From JBEINZ01 sp040377825 (GTDB taxonomy: Bacteria > Pseudomonadota > Alphaproteobacteria > Rhizobiales > Ancalomicrobiaceae), in contig JBEINZ010000041.1 in assembly GCA_040377825.1 (NCBI GenBank), positions 1 to 15,767 of the forward strand: a DNA stretch of 15,767 bases, given 5' to 3'. The first letter of the stretch is position 1, and every line of letters starts with the position of its first letter. A model generated the notes under the pieces. That model saw only the letters and a program-made list of their open reading frames with translations, was not told the origin of the DNA and searched no databases. Positions 1-5,808 of this stretch are shown piece by piece. Made by a program: the position numbers and the translations under genes.

Positions 1-2
1 CC

Positions 3-191
3 CGCATCGCGGCGCGCACCAAGGAATACCAGGATCGTTTCGCAAACCCCTTCGTGGCAGCCGAACGCGGCTATATCGACGACGTCATCATGCCGCACTC
101 GACCCGCTCGCGCATTTCCCGCGCGCTGCGGCTACTCCGTAACAAACAGCTCGAAAATCCATGGAAGAAGCACGACAACATCCCGCTTTAA
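3..191 (+). CDS. pccB: Propionyl/acetyl-CoA carboxylase, carboxyltransferase (beta) subunit, C-terminal end (partial)
   Basis: Only the last 62 codons are inside the window; the gene enters from the left edge. The reading frame ends at TAA 189-191. The visible tail contains AARTKEYQDRFANPFVAAER, then a YIDDVIMPHSTRSRI stretch, and finishes NPWKKHDNIPL. This is the usual C-terminus of the biotin-dependent carboxyltransferase beta subunit of propionyl-CoA carboxylase, a cytoplasmic enzyme that carboxylates propionyl-CoA to methylmalonyl-CoA together with the biotin-carrying alpha subunit. The tail is also compatible with related acyl-CoA carboxylase beta subunits, so the exact substrate is inferred. 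The gene converges on the acetyltransferase gene, with only 8 bp between the two stop codons and no obvious terminator hairpin in the gap. Confidence 0.85.
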   Translation, partial: RIAARTKEYQDRFANPFVAAERGYIDDVIMPHSTRSRISRALRLLRNKQLENPWKKHDNIPL

Positions 192-199
192 GGCGATTT

Positions 200-733
200 C
201 TATGCGGGTTTAAGTCGGTAGAGCACATGGCGACGTAAGGGGTGGTCGATCTCGATTGCCGGGTGATCAAAATCGTCATTCGTATCGCGCCGCATGCCAA
301 GCCTCTCCATTACGCGGCGCGACGGAGCATTGTCCGTCACCGTAAAGGCAACGATTTCCGGTGCATTGAGGGTTTGGAAGCCGTACTCGACCAGGGCGCG
401 GGCGCCTTCCGTGGCAAAGCCGTGTCCCCAAGCATCGCGTGAAAGGCGCCAACCAACCTGGACCGCCGGCGCGAACGGAAGGTCTTGGTGCACGCTGCTG
501 AGCCCGATCATCCCGATCAACCGGCCGCTTTGCCGCTCGACGGCTGCACCCCAGCCGTAGCTAAATCGCGCCCAGTGCTCGGCAATCCGGGCGAGCCAGT
601 CGGCGGTCTCTGCGTGTGACTTCCTTTCGGTGAAGTAGCGCATGACCTCCGGATCGGCGTTGATTGCCGTAAAGGCATCGAGATCGCCGGGCTCGAAAGG
701 CCGTAGCTCCAACCGTTCCGTCTGCAGGATCAT
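200..733 (-). CDS. GNAT-family N-acetyltransferase, RimJ/RimL-like
   Basis: A 177-residue protein of the Acetyltransf_3 (RimJ/RimL) type, which moves an acetyl group from acetyl-CoA to an amine. It opens with MILQTERLELRPFEPGDLDA, the typical first strand and helix of this family. The acetyl-CoA pyrophosphate-binding loop is at about residues 102-110 (WGHGFATEG), and the motif B region TDNAPSRRVMERLGM follows near residues 135-150. The frame is open for 28 more codons upstream, to 817, but the family start is the ATG at 731-733, preceded by GAGGGA about 9 nt away. That ribosome-binding site lies inside the last codons of serB, and only 4 bp separate the serB stop from this ATG, so the two genes are probably co-transcribed and translationally coupled. 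The substrate cannot be told from sequence; a link to serine metabolism would be guesswork. Confidence 0.9.
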   Translation of the reverse strand: MILQTERLELRPFEPGDLDAFTAINADPEVMRYFTERKSHAETADWLARIAEHWARFSYGWGAAVERQSGRLIGMIGLSSVHQDLPFAPAVQVGWRLSRDAWGHGFATEGARALVEYGFQTLNAPEIVAFTVTDNAPSRRVMERLGMRRDTNDDFDHPAIEIDHPLRRHVLYRLKPA

Positions 734-737
734 GGGG

Positions 738-1634
738 TTATCCCTCGATGAACGTGTCGTGGCTATAGCCTTGCAGGTAAAGCAGCGCCGTAAGGTCGCC
801 ATATTCGATCCGGGCATGAGCCTCCGCCGCGACTTTCGGCTTCGCCCGGAACGCCACGCCGAGACCCGCAGCGCGGATCATGGCGAGGTCATTCGCCCCG
901 TCCCCGACCGCAAGCGTCGCCGTGAGCGGGAGGCCATGGCGGGCCGCGAGTTCCCTTAAGCTCGAAAGCTTCGCCTCCGCGCCTAAAATCGGCTCCGCGA
1001 CATGGCCTGCAAGGCGACCCTCGGCCTCTATCAGCACATTCGCCCTGTTTTCGTCGAATCCGATCATGGCGGCGATCGGACCGGTGAAGACCGTGAAGCC
1101 GCCGGACACGAGCGCCGTATAGGCGCCGCGCGCCCGCATCGTCGCCACAAGGGTCCGACCGCCGGGGGTCAACCGGATGCGTTCGGCGATGACCTTGCCG
1201 ACGACGCCGGCGTCAAGCCCGCGGAGCAGGCCGACGCGTTCCCGAAGGGCGGGCTCGAAGGCAATCTCGCCACGCATGGCGCGCTCGGTGATGGCGGCGA
1301 TCCGGTCCTTCAGGCCGAGTTCGTCGGCGAGCTCGTCAATGCATTCCTGGCCGATCATGGTCGAATCCATGTCGGCGATCAGAAGCCGCTTGGGCCGGTC
1401 GGCTCTCGGCTGAACCACCACGTCAACCGGAGCGCCGAAACTAGCGGCAAGATCGGTCGCCATGGCACGAAGATCGGTCCCGGCTTCCGCGATAAACGGC
1501 ACGTCCGCCGCCACGCCCTCGGCGAGCACGACCGGTCGCTCGGCCCTCGGAAGGCGATCGGCCGTCGCCGCAAGGAGGGACGGCGTCACCGCCGGGCGAT
1601 CCGGCGCGGAGATCAGGGTTGCAACGTGGGTCAT
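738..1634 (-). CDS. serB: Phosphoserine phosphatase SerB
   Basis: A 298-residue cytoplasmic HAD-superfamily phosphatase that hydrolyses O-phosphoserine in the last step of serine synthesis. All HAD motifs are present. Motif I is DMDST at residues 88-92, with Asp88 the expected nucleophile and Asp90 the general acid. Motif II is SGG at 177-179, Lys222 lies in motif III, and motif IV is GDGANDL at 244-250. The SerB cap signature GQECIDELADELGLKDRIA follows motif I. The first ~75 residues form the N-terminal regulatory-type region usual in alphaproteobacterial SerB. The ATG at 1632-1634 (MTHVATLI) was chosen because upstream codons run antisense through miaA and look nothing like SerB. I see no convincing Shine-Dalgarno sequence before this start. 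It is divergent from miaA and upstream of the GNAT gene. Confidence 0.95.
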   Translation of the reverse strand: MTHVATLISAPDRPAVTPSLLAATADRLPRAERPVVLAEGVAADVPFIAEAGTDLRAMATDLAASFGAPVDVVVQPRADRPKRLLIADMDSTMIGQECIDELADELGLKDRIAAITERAMRGEIAFEPALRERVGLLRGLDAGVVGKVIAERIRLTPGGRTLVATMRARGAYTALVSGGFTVFTGPIAAMIGFDENRANVLIEAEGRLAGHVAEPILGAEAKLSSLRELAARHGLPLTATLAVGDGANDLAMIRAAGLGVAFRAKPKVAAEAHARIEYGDLTALLYLQGYSHDTFIEG

Positions 1635-1664
1635 GATCCGGCGATGAAGGGTCGTGCGGGCTGA

Positions 1665-1674
1665 CCCCGCGGGG
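1665..1674. promoter_or_regulatory. Palindrome CCCCGCGGGG in the serB/miaA divergent intergenic gap
   Basis: The whole gap between the two divergent start codons is 48 bp and contains this perfect 10-bp GC palindrome. Its right half plus the following A (GGGGA) also sits about 8 nt before the miaA ATG and could serve as the miaA ribosome-binding site. With so little room, at least one promoter probably lies inside the neighbouring coding sequence. A regulatory role for the palindrome is inference only. Confidence 0.3.
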
Positions 1675-1682
1675 ACATTCGG

Positions 1683-2609
1683 ATGGACGAGATCGATATC
1701 GCGGCGGCCATGGCGCTTTTGGAGGGACGCCGACCGCGCGCCGTGCTTATCGCAGGGCCGACCGCGAGCGGCAAGTCCGCGCTGGCGCTTGCCCTCGCCG
1801 AGCGGCTTGGCGGTACGATTGTCAATGCCGACTCCATGCAAATTTATCGCGATCTCAAGGTGTTGTCGGCAAGGCCGGGTGCAGCGGAGGAAGGCCGCGC
1901 GCCCCATCGGCTTTATGGCGTGGCCGGTATCGATGACGATTGGTCGGTCGGGCGCTGGCAGGCGGCGGTGGCGCCGGTGCTCGCGGACATCGCGGCGCAG
2001 GGGCAGGTGGCAATCGTGGTCGGTGGTACGGGCCTTTACTTTCGGGCCCTGACGGAAGGGCTCGTTGAGGTTCCCGCGATACCTCACGAAATCCGCGCGC
2101 GCGTCCGAGCCATCAACGATCCGGCGGAACTCCTTGCCAGGCTTGCGATTTTGGATCCTGCCATGGCGGGTATGCTAAGTCCGAGCGACAGCGCGCGGCT
2201 TGCCCGCGCCTTGGAGGTGGTCGAGGCGACCGGTCGCTCGCTCGCCGATTGGCAACGGGACGAAGCCGCGCCGCCCTTGGTTTCGCCCGCGGAAGCGGTG
2301 CGTTTGGTAATCGCTCCAGATCGCGCCACGCTCCATGCCCGGATCGGCCGGCGTCTGGAGGCCATGGTCGAAGCCGGAGCGGTCGAAGAGGTGCGCGCGC
2401 TTCTCGATATGGGTCTCACCCCGCCCGCGCGCGGCCCGGCCCGCGGCATCCTGAAGGCGATCGGGATACGTCCCTTCGCCGTATATCTGGCCGGTATGCT
2501 TGGGCTTGCCGAGGCAATCGAGCAGGCAAAGGCTGAGACGCGCCAATATGCAAAGCGGCAGGAGACGTGGTTTCGCAATCAGATGGCGGACTGGCACCGG
2601 ATCTGGTGA
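1683..2609 (+). CDS. miaA: tRNA dimethylallyltransferase MiaA
   Basis: A 308-residue enzyme that transfers the dimethylallyl group from DMAPP to N6 of A37 in tRNAs reading codons that begin with U. The P-loop GPTASGKS is at residues 25-32. The family motif NADSMQIYRDLKVLSARP follows near residue 50, then VVGGTGLYFRALTEGL around residues 111-126. Near the C-terminus is the QAKAETRQYAKRQETWFRNQ stretch found in MiaA tRNA-binding tails. Length fits the family. The chosen ATG has GGGGA upstream; Met10 is an alternative start that would lose only non-conserved residues. It is divergent from serB. No terminator is visible before the ilv promoter region, so read-through into the ilv leader is possible. 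Because MiaA modification affects decoding, its position beside an attenuated operon is suggestive, but that link is inference. Confidence 0.95.
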   Translation: MDEIDIAAAMALLEGRRPRAVLIAGPTASGKSALALALAERLGGTIVNADSMQIYRDLKVLSARPGAAEEGRAPHRLYGVAGIDDDWSVGRWQAAVAPVLADIAAQGQVAIVVGGTGLYFRALTEGLVEVPAIPHEIRARVRAINDPAELLARLAILDPAMAGMLSPSDSARLARALEVVEATGRSLADWQRDEAAPPLVSPAEAVRLVIAPDRATLHARIGRRLEAMVEAGAVEEVRALLDMGLTPPARGPARGILKAIGIRPFAVYLAGMLGLAEAIEQAKAETRQYAKRQETWFRNQMADWHRIW

Positions 2610-2649
2610 ACCAATCGGCCAGCGGCCGACAGGACCATCACCTTTCTCC

Positions 2650-2678
2650 TTGACCATCGCGTCAGACACGGTTAGCGT
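2650..2678 (+). promoter_or_regulatory. Candidate promoter for the ilvB leader transcript
   Basis: TTGACC at 2650-2655 and TAGCGT at 2673-2678 are separated by 17 bp, a reasonable match to a sigma-70-type promoter of alphaproteobacteria, with a strong -35 and a weak -10. Transcription would start near 2685, about 25 nt before the leader peptide ATG, which is the spacing expected for an attenuator leader. The prediction rests on hexamers only. Confidence 0.4.
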
Positions 2679-2710
2679 GCGTGGCGTCTGAAGAGTAGGA
2701 AGCGCGGCCA

Positions 2711-2767
2711 ATGGCCAACATGTTCGTGATTGTACTTAGGAGGCGCGCCGCGACGGGGATCGTATGA
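2711..2767 (+). CDS. Leader peptide of the ilvBN operon (branched-chain amino acid attenuator)
   Basis: An 18-codon ORF reading MANMFVIVLRRRAATGIV, preceded by AGGAAG about 8 nt from the ATG. Codons 6-9 are GTG ATT GTA CTT (Val-Ile-Val-Leu) and the last two are Ile-Val, so six of the 18 residues are branched-chain amino acids, four of them consecutive. The ORF lies between a promoter-like sequence and an intrinsic terminator, 103 bp before ilvB. This is the arrangement known from ribosome-mediated attenuation of ilv operons in other proteobacteria. Scarcity of charged Val, Ile or Leu tRNA would stall the ribosome at 2726-2737 and alter folding downstream. The second Met (codon 4) is an alternative start that keeps all the control codons. 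Function is inferred from layout. Confidence 0.75.
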   Translation: MANMFVIVLRRRAATGIV

Positions 2768-2791
2768 TCCTTTCCGTCCAGTCCGGCGCGC
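2743..2791 (+). promoter_or_regulatory. Possible pause hairpin of the ilv attenuator
   Basis: GCGCGCC at 2743-2749 can pair with GGCGCGC at 2785-2791 (7 bp, all G-C). Within the loop, GGATC 2757-2761 and GATCC 2766-2770 form a smaller 5-bp hairpin around the leader stop codon. The first arm lies just 3' of the Val-Ile-Val-Leu codons, so a ribosome stalled there would cover it and free the second arm. I could not find an equally convincing antiterminator pairing between the freed segment and the terminator's left arm, so only this half of the switch is supported. Confidence 0.4.
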
Positions 2792-2797
2792 GAAACC

Positions 2798-2825
2798 AGG
2801 GCCCCCATAAGGGCCCTTTTTTATT
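2798..2825 (+). terminator. Intrinsic terminator (attenuator) upstream of ilvB
   Basis: AGGGCCC at 2798-2804 pairs perfectly with GGGCCCT at 2811-2817 across a six-base loop CCATAA. The stem runs directly into TTTTTT, then ATT. This is a textbook Rho-independent terminator. It lies 45 bp before the ilvB ATG and after the leader peptide stop, so it can only act as an attenuator of ilvB or a terminator for read-through from miaA. The leader peptide makes attenuation the better reading. Confidence 0.8.
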
Positions 2826-2870
2826 GGCCAGAACACCATCGAGACCGAACGGAAAGACCGGAGAAAGTCC

Positions 2871-4637
2871 ATGACACGGCAGATGACAGGCGCGGAAATG
2901 GTCGTGCAAGCCTTGATCGATCAAGGCGTCGAGCACCTCTTTGGCTATCCGGGCGGCGCGGTATTGCCGATTTATGATGAGCTTTTTCAACAGGATAAGA
3001 TCCAGCACATCCTGGTTCGCCACGAACAGGGCGCCGGTCACGCTGCGGAGGGCTACGCCCGTTCGACCGGCAAGCCGGGCGTGGTTTTGGTCACCTCCGG
3101 GCCGGGCGCGACCAATATGGTGACCGCGCTGACCGATGCCTTGATGGATTCAATCCCGCTGGTCTGCATAACCGGTCAGGTGCCGACGCACTTGATCGGC
3201 AATGATGCATTCCAAGAATGCGATACAGTTGGCATTACAAGGCCTTGCACCAAGCACAACTGGCTTGTGAAGCGGATCGAGGACCTGCCGCGCGTGCTGC
3301 ATGAGGCGTTCCGGATCGCCACGACCGGGCGTCCGGGACCTGTCGTCGTCGATATCCCGAAGGATATCCAATTTAAATCAGGTACTTACGAGAACTTCAA
3401 GGGCTCGCGCCAGACCGCCTATCAGCCGCGCACAAAGGGCGATGAGGGCGCGATCCGCGAGGCCGTGCGGCTTATGTCCGGCGCGAAGCGGCCGATTCTG
3501 TACTCGGGCGGCGGCGTGATCAACTCCGGTCCGGACGCGACGCGGCTGCTTAGGCAATTGGTTTCGCTCACGAATTTTCCGATCACGTCGACCTTGATGG
3601 GTCTCGGCGCCTATCCGGCATCCGGTGCGAACTGGATGGGAATGCTCGGCATGCATGGGACCTATGAGGCGAACCTCGCGATGCATGACTGCGATGTCAT
3701 GGTCTGCATCGGTGCTCGCTTCGACGATCGGATTACCGGGCGCACCGATGCGTTCTCGCCGGGGTCCAAGAAAATCCATATCGATATCGACCCATCGTCG
3801 ATCAACAAGAATATTCGCGTCGACGTGCCAGTTGTTGGTGACATTGCGGAAGTACTCGCTGGTATGATCCGGATCTGGAACGAGGCGCATCCGAAAGTGG
3901 ACGCGTCGGCGCTCACCGGATGGTGGAAGACGATCAATCAATGGCGGGCGCGCAAGTGTCTGAGCTATAAGCCGAATCGCGATGTCATCATGCCGCAATA
4001 CGCGATCGAGCGGCTCTATGCCCTGACAAAGGGGCGTAATTCCTATATCACGACCGAGGTCGGTCAGCATCAGATGTGGGCCGCGCAATACTATGGTTTT
4101 GAGGAGCCAAACCGCTGGATGACTTCGGGTGGGCTTGGGACGATGGGCTATGGACTTCCGGCTGCTATCGGCGTGCAAGTCGCGCATCGCGATGCCTTGG
4201 TCGCCTGTATTGCCGGCGATGCCTCCGTGCTGATGAATATGCAGGAGATGTCCACTGCCGTGCAGCATGATCTGCCGGTCAAGATCTTTATCTTGAACAA
4301 CCAATATATGGGCATGGTCCGTCAGTGGCAGCAGCTTTTACATGGAAATAGACTGTCGCACAGCTATACCGAAGCCCTTCCGGACTTTGTAAAGCTTGCG
4401 GATGCTTATGGCTGCGTTGGAATACGGGCTGAAAAGCCTGACGAATTGGATGATGCAATCGGCGAAATGATCGCGGTAAAGCGACCGGTCTTGTTCGACT
4501 GCCGTGTCGCCAACCTCGCAAATTGCTTCCCGATGATCCCGTCGGGCAAGGCACACAACGAGATGTTGTTGGCCGACGATATCAGCGATGCAGATCTTGG
4601 ACGTGCAATTAGTAAAGAAGGAAAGGTTTTGGTCTGA
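2871..4637 (+). CDS. ilvB: Acetolactate synthase, large catalytic subunit
   Basis: A 588-residue ThDP-dependent enzyme that condenses two pyruvates to acetolactate, or pyruvate plus 2-ketobutyrate to acetohydroxybutyrate, the first common step of valine, leucine and isoleucine synthesis. Glu52 in RHEQGAGHAAEGYAR is the conserved residue that activates the thiamine ring. The pyrophosphate motif runs from GDAS at 449-452 to NN at 476-477. The family stretches FGYPGGAVLPIYDEL and TSGPGATN are present, with the FAD-binding middle domain between. Length matches catalytic subunits of this class (also annotated IlvI or IlvG). The ATG is preceded by GGAG about 8 nt upstream. Expression is probably set by the leader peptide and terminator just before it. 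The regulatory subunit ilvN follows after 75 bp. Confidence 0.97.
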   Translation: MTRQMTGAEMVVQALIDQGVEHLFGYPGGAVLPIYDELFQQDKIQHILVRHEQGAGHAAEGYARSTGKPGVVLVTSGPGATNMVTALTDALMDSIPLVCITGQVPTHLIGNDAFQECDTVGITRPCTKHNWLVKRIEDLPRVLHEAFRIATTGRPGPVVVDIPKDIQFKSGTYENFKGSRQTAYQPRTKGDEGAIREAVRLMSGAKRPILYSGGGVINSGPDATRLLRQLVSLTNFPITSTLMGLGAYPASGANWMGMLGMHGTYEANLAMHDCDVMVCIGARFDDRITGRTDAFSPGSKKIHIDIDPSSINKNIRVDVPVVGDIAEVLAGMIRIWNEAHPKVDASALTGWWKTINQWRARKCLSYKPNRDVIMPQYAIERLYALTKGRNSYITTEVGQHQMWAAQYYGFEEPNRWMTSGGLGTMGYGLPAAIGVQVAHRDALVACIAGDASVLMNMQEMSTAVQHDLPVKIFILNNQYMGMVRQWQQLLHGNRLSHSYTEALPDFVKLADAYGCVGIRAEKPDELDDAIGEMIAVKRPVLFDCRVANLANCFPMIPSGKAHNEMLLADDISDADLGRAISKEGKVLV

Positions 4638-4644
4638 GGATGAG

Positions 4645-4698
4645 CGTTGGTGAATAATATACACCGCACTTGATTTTCCATTTCAAGCCAAACCAACG
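4645..4698 (+). promoter_or_regulatory. Nested inverted repeats in the ilvB-ilvN gap
   Basis: CGTTGGT at 4645-4651 is the reverse complement of ACCAACG at 4692-4698. Nested inside is CTTGA 4669-4673 against TCAAG 4683-4687. The outer right arm ends a few bases before GGGA, the likely ilvN ribosome-binding site. An mRNA stem here could tune ilvN translation or stabilise the message. There is no U-tract, so it does not look like a terminator. The role is inference. Confidence 0.3.
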
Positions 4699-4712
4699 TC
4701 GGGAAAACGATC

Positions 4713-5276
4713 ATGAATGCGATCAACACACCAAAGCAACAACCGCAGTCGGCATATTTTCTTGCTGAGACGTCCAATGCTGTCGAGAGCCACACGCTCT
4801 CCGTTCTCGTGGACAACGAGCCCGGTGTCCTGGCCCGGGTTATCGGTCTCTTTTCGGGTCGTGGCTACAATATCGATAGTCTTACAGTCTCCGAAGTCGA
4901 GCATGAAAAGCATCTATCACGTATAACGATCGTAACAACCGCTACACCGATGGTGATCGAGCAGATTCGTAACCAACTTGGGCGACTTGTTCCTGTTCAT
5001 CGCGTAGTTGATCTCTCGCTCGAAGGTCGCGCGGTGGAGCGAGAGCTTGCCTTGATTAAGGTTCGCGGCACTGGCGATCATCGCGTCGAGTCGCTTCGGC
5101 TTGCGGAAGCCTTTCGAGCGCGCGTGATTGATGCGACAACGGAAAGCTTTATTTTTGAACTGACCGGCAAGGGCGATAAAATCGACCAGTTTGTGACCCT
5201 TATGGTCCCGCTCGGGCTTGTCGAAGTCTCGCGCACCGGTGTCGCCGCGATCAGTCGCGGAGCAGACGCGATGTAA
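4713..5276 (+). CDS. ilvN: Acetolactate synthase, small regulatory subunit (ACT domain)
   Basis: A 187-residue protein that activates the large subunit and carries valine feedback inhibition. The N-terminal ACT domain begins near residue 26 (SHTLSVLVDNEPGVLARVIG) and continues LFSGRGYNIDSLTVS, the best conserved part of the family, where the effector amino acid binds at the dimer interface. The C-terminal domain, from about residue 100, contains ERELALIKVR and ends with FELTGKGDKIDQFV and LGLVEVSRTGVAA, as in IlvH/IlvN proteins. The first ~25 residues are an unconserved extension. The ATG at 4713 has a weak GGGA upstream. It is 75 bp after ilvB and in the same direction, so operonic. Third codon positions look more AT-rich than in ilvC or leuA. 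Confidence 0.96.
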   Translation: MNAINTPKQQPQSAYFLAETSNAVESHTLSVLVDNEPGVLARVIGLFSGRGYNIDSLTVSEVEHEKHLSRITIVTTATPMVIEQIRNQLGRLVPVHRVVDLSLEGRAVERELALIKVRGTGDHRVESLRLAEAFRARVIDATTESFIFELTGKGDKIDQFVTLMVPLGLVEVSRTGVAAISRGADAM

Positions 5277-5449
5277 TGTCAGTCGATTATGGAAAGTCAA
5301 CTCGATCATGAATTTTTGACTGCCGTGCCTGATGGCTTGGGAAAGGCCTGTTCGACGGCACCCTTCCATGCCTGCCAAACTGCGTTTACGGCGTTGCCGA
5401 TGTTTCCATTTTTCGGTCGTTTGTTTCCCTTTTTATTGCAGTTCGCTGA

Positions 5450-5472
5450 GGCAATGATGAGCAATCATTGCC
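5450..5472. repeat. Perfect 9-bp inverted repeat
   Basis: GGCAATGAT at 5450-5458 and ATCATTGCC at 5464-5472 are exact reverse complements around a 5-base loop GAGCA. No U-tract follows. It could be an mRNA 3'-end stem for ilvBN, a regulator binding site, or chance. Confidence 0.5.
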
Positions 5473-5606
5473 AAGGAATGATCGACGCAGCGGCAATCTA
5501 GGCATGCGACTGATTGTGACGATTACGTGACATTGTGAAGCGTCGTCGAATCTCTGAGGACGGATGTCGCGATGCCTTGAGGCTTGGAGCCTGTCCTTGG
5601 ACTCTG

Positions 5607-5654
5607 GAGCAATTCCGTTTCGATCGGATGGAATCATCCGAACGGGATTTGCTC
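5607..5654. repeat. Imperfect 48-bp palindromic element, rhizobial intergenic type
   Basis: The outer arms are GAGCAA (5607-5612) and TTGCTC (5649-5654). A middle stem pairs CCGT 5615-5618 with ACGG 5642-5645. The inner stem TCGGATG 5624-5630 pairs with CATCCGA 5635-5641 around a GAAT loop. Short palindromes beginning GAGCA and ending TGCTC are a known class of dispersed intergenic repeat in Rhizobiales genomes, so assignment to such a family is likely but unproven here, since this is the only full copy in the window. Confidence 0.55.
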
Positions 5655-5808
5655 TAAGGCATCAGGGGCGACACGAATGGGCGCAGCTCGGCCGCGGGCA
5701 CAATTGTTGTGGAACGGCCATTGTGTTGTCCGCGGGATGACATCTTTGCAGCGCTAGAGATGCCGGCCCGACCGGACCGTTCAACGAATCGCCTCAGGAT
5801 TACCCAAC

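Larger units (their letters stand above)
5277..5808. other. 532-bp stretch without a convincing gene
   Basis: Between ilvN and the membrane protein gene I find no ORF with recognisable protein character. A 70-codon ATG frame at 5289-5501 has no visible ribosome-binding site or family resemblance. The stretch holds a perfect 9-bp hairpin (5450-5472), several T-runs (around 5410 and 5430) and an imperfect 48-bp palindrome (5607-5654). The first half is more AT-rich than its surroundings. It may contain the ilvBN transcript end and the promoter of the downstream gene, but neither is clear. Confidence 0.5.

Noticed and set aside
738..2087. A 449-codon minus-strand frame covering serB and running antisense through the 5' part of miaA
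   Set aside because: Only the part from the ATG at 1634 resembles SerB; the upstream 151 codons are antisense to miaA and have no SerB or other domain character.
3378..4304. 308-codon minus-strand ORF inside ilvB, and a similar 326-codon one inside the PhzF gene (10640-11620)
   Set aside because: Both lie antisense to unmistakable enzymes and lack domain signatures or ribosome-binding sites.
5289..5501. 70-codon ORF after ilvN (MESQLDHEFL...)
   Set aside because: No Shine-Dalgarno, no family resemblance, and it contains a structured hairpin; more likely non-coding.
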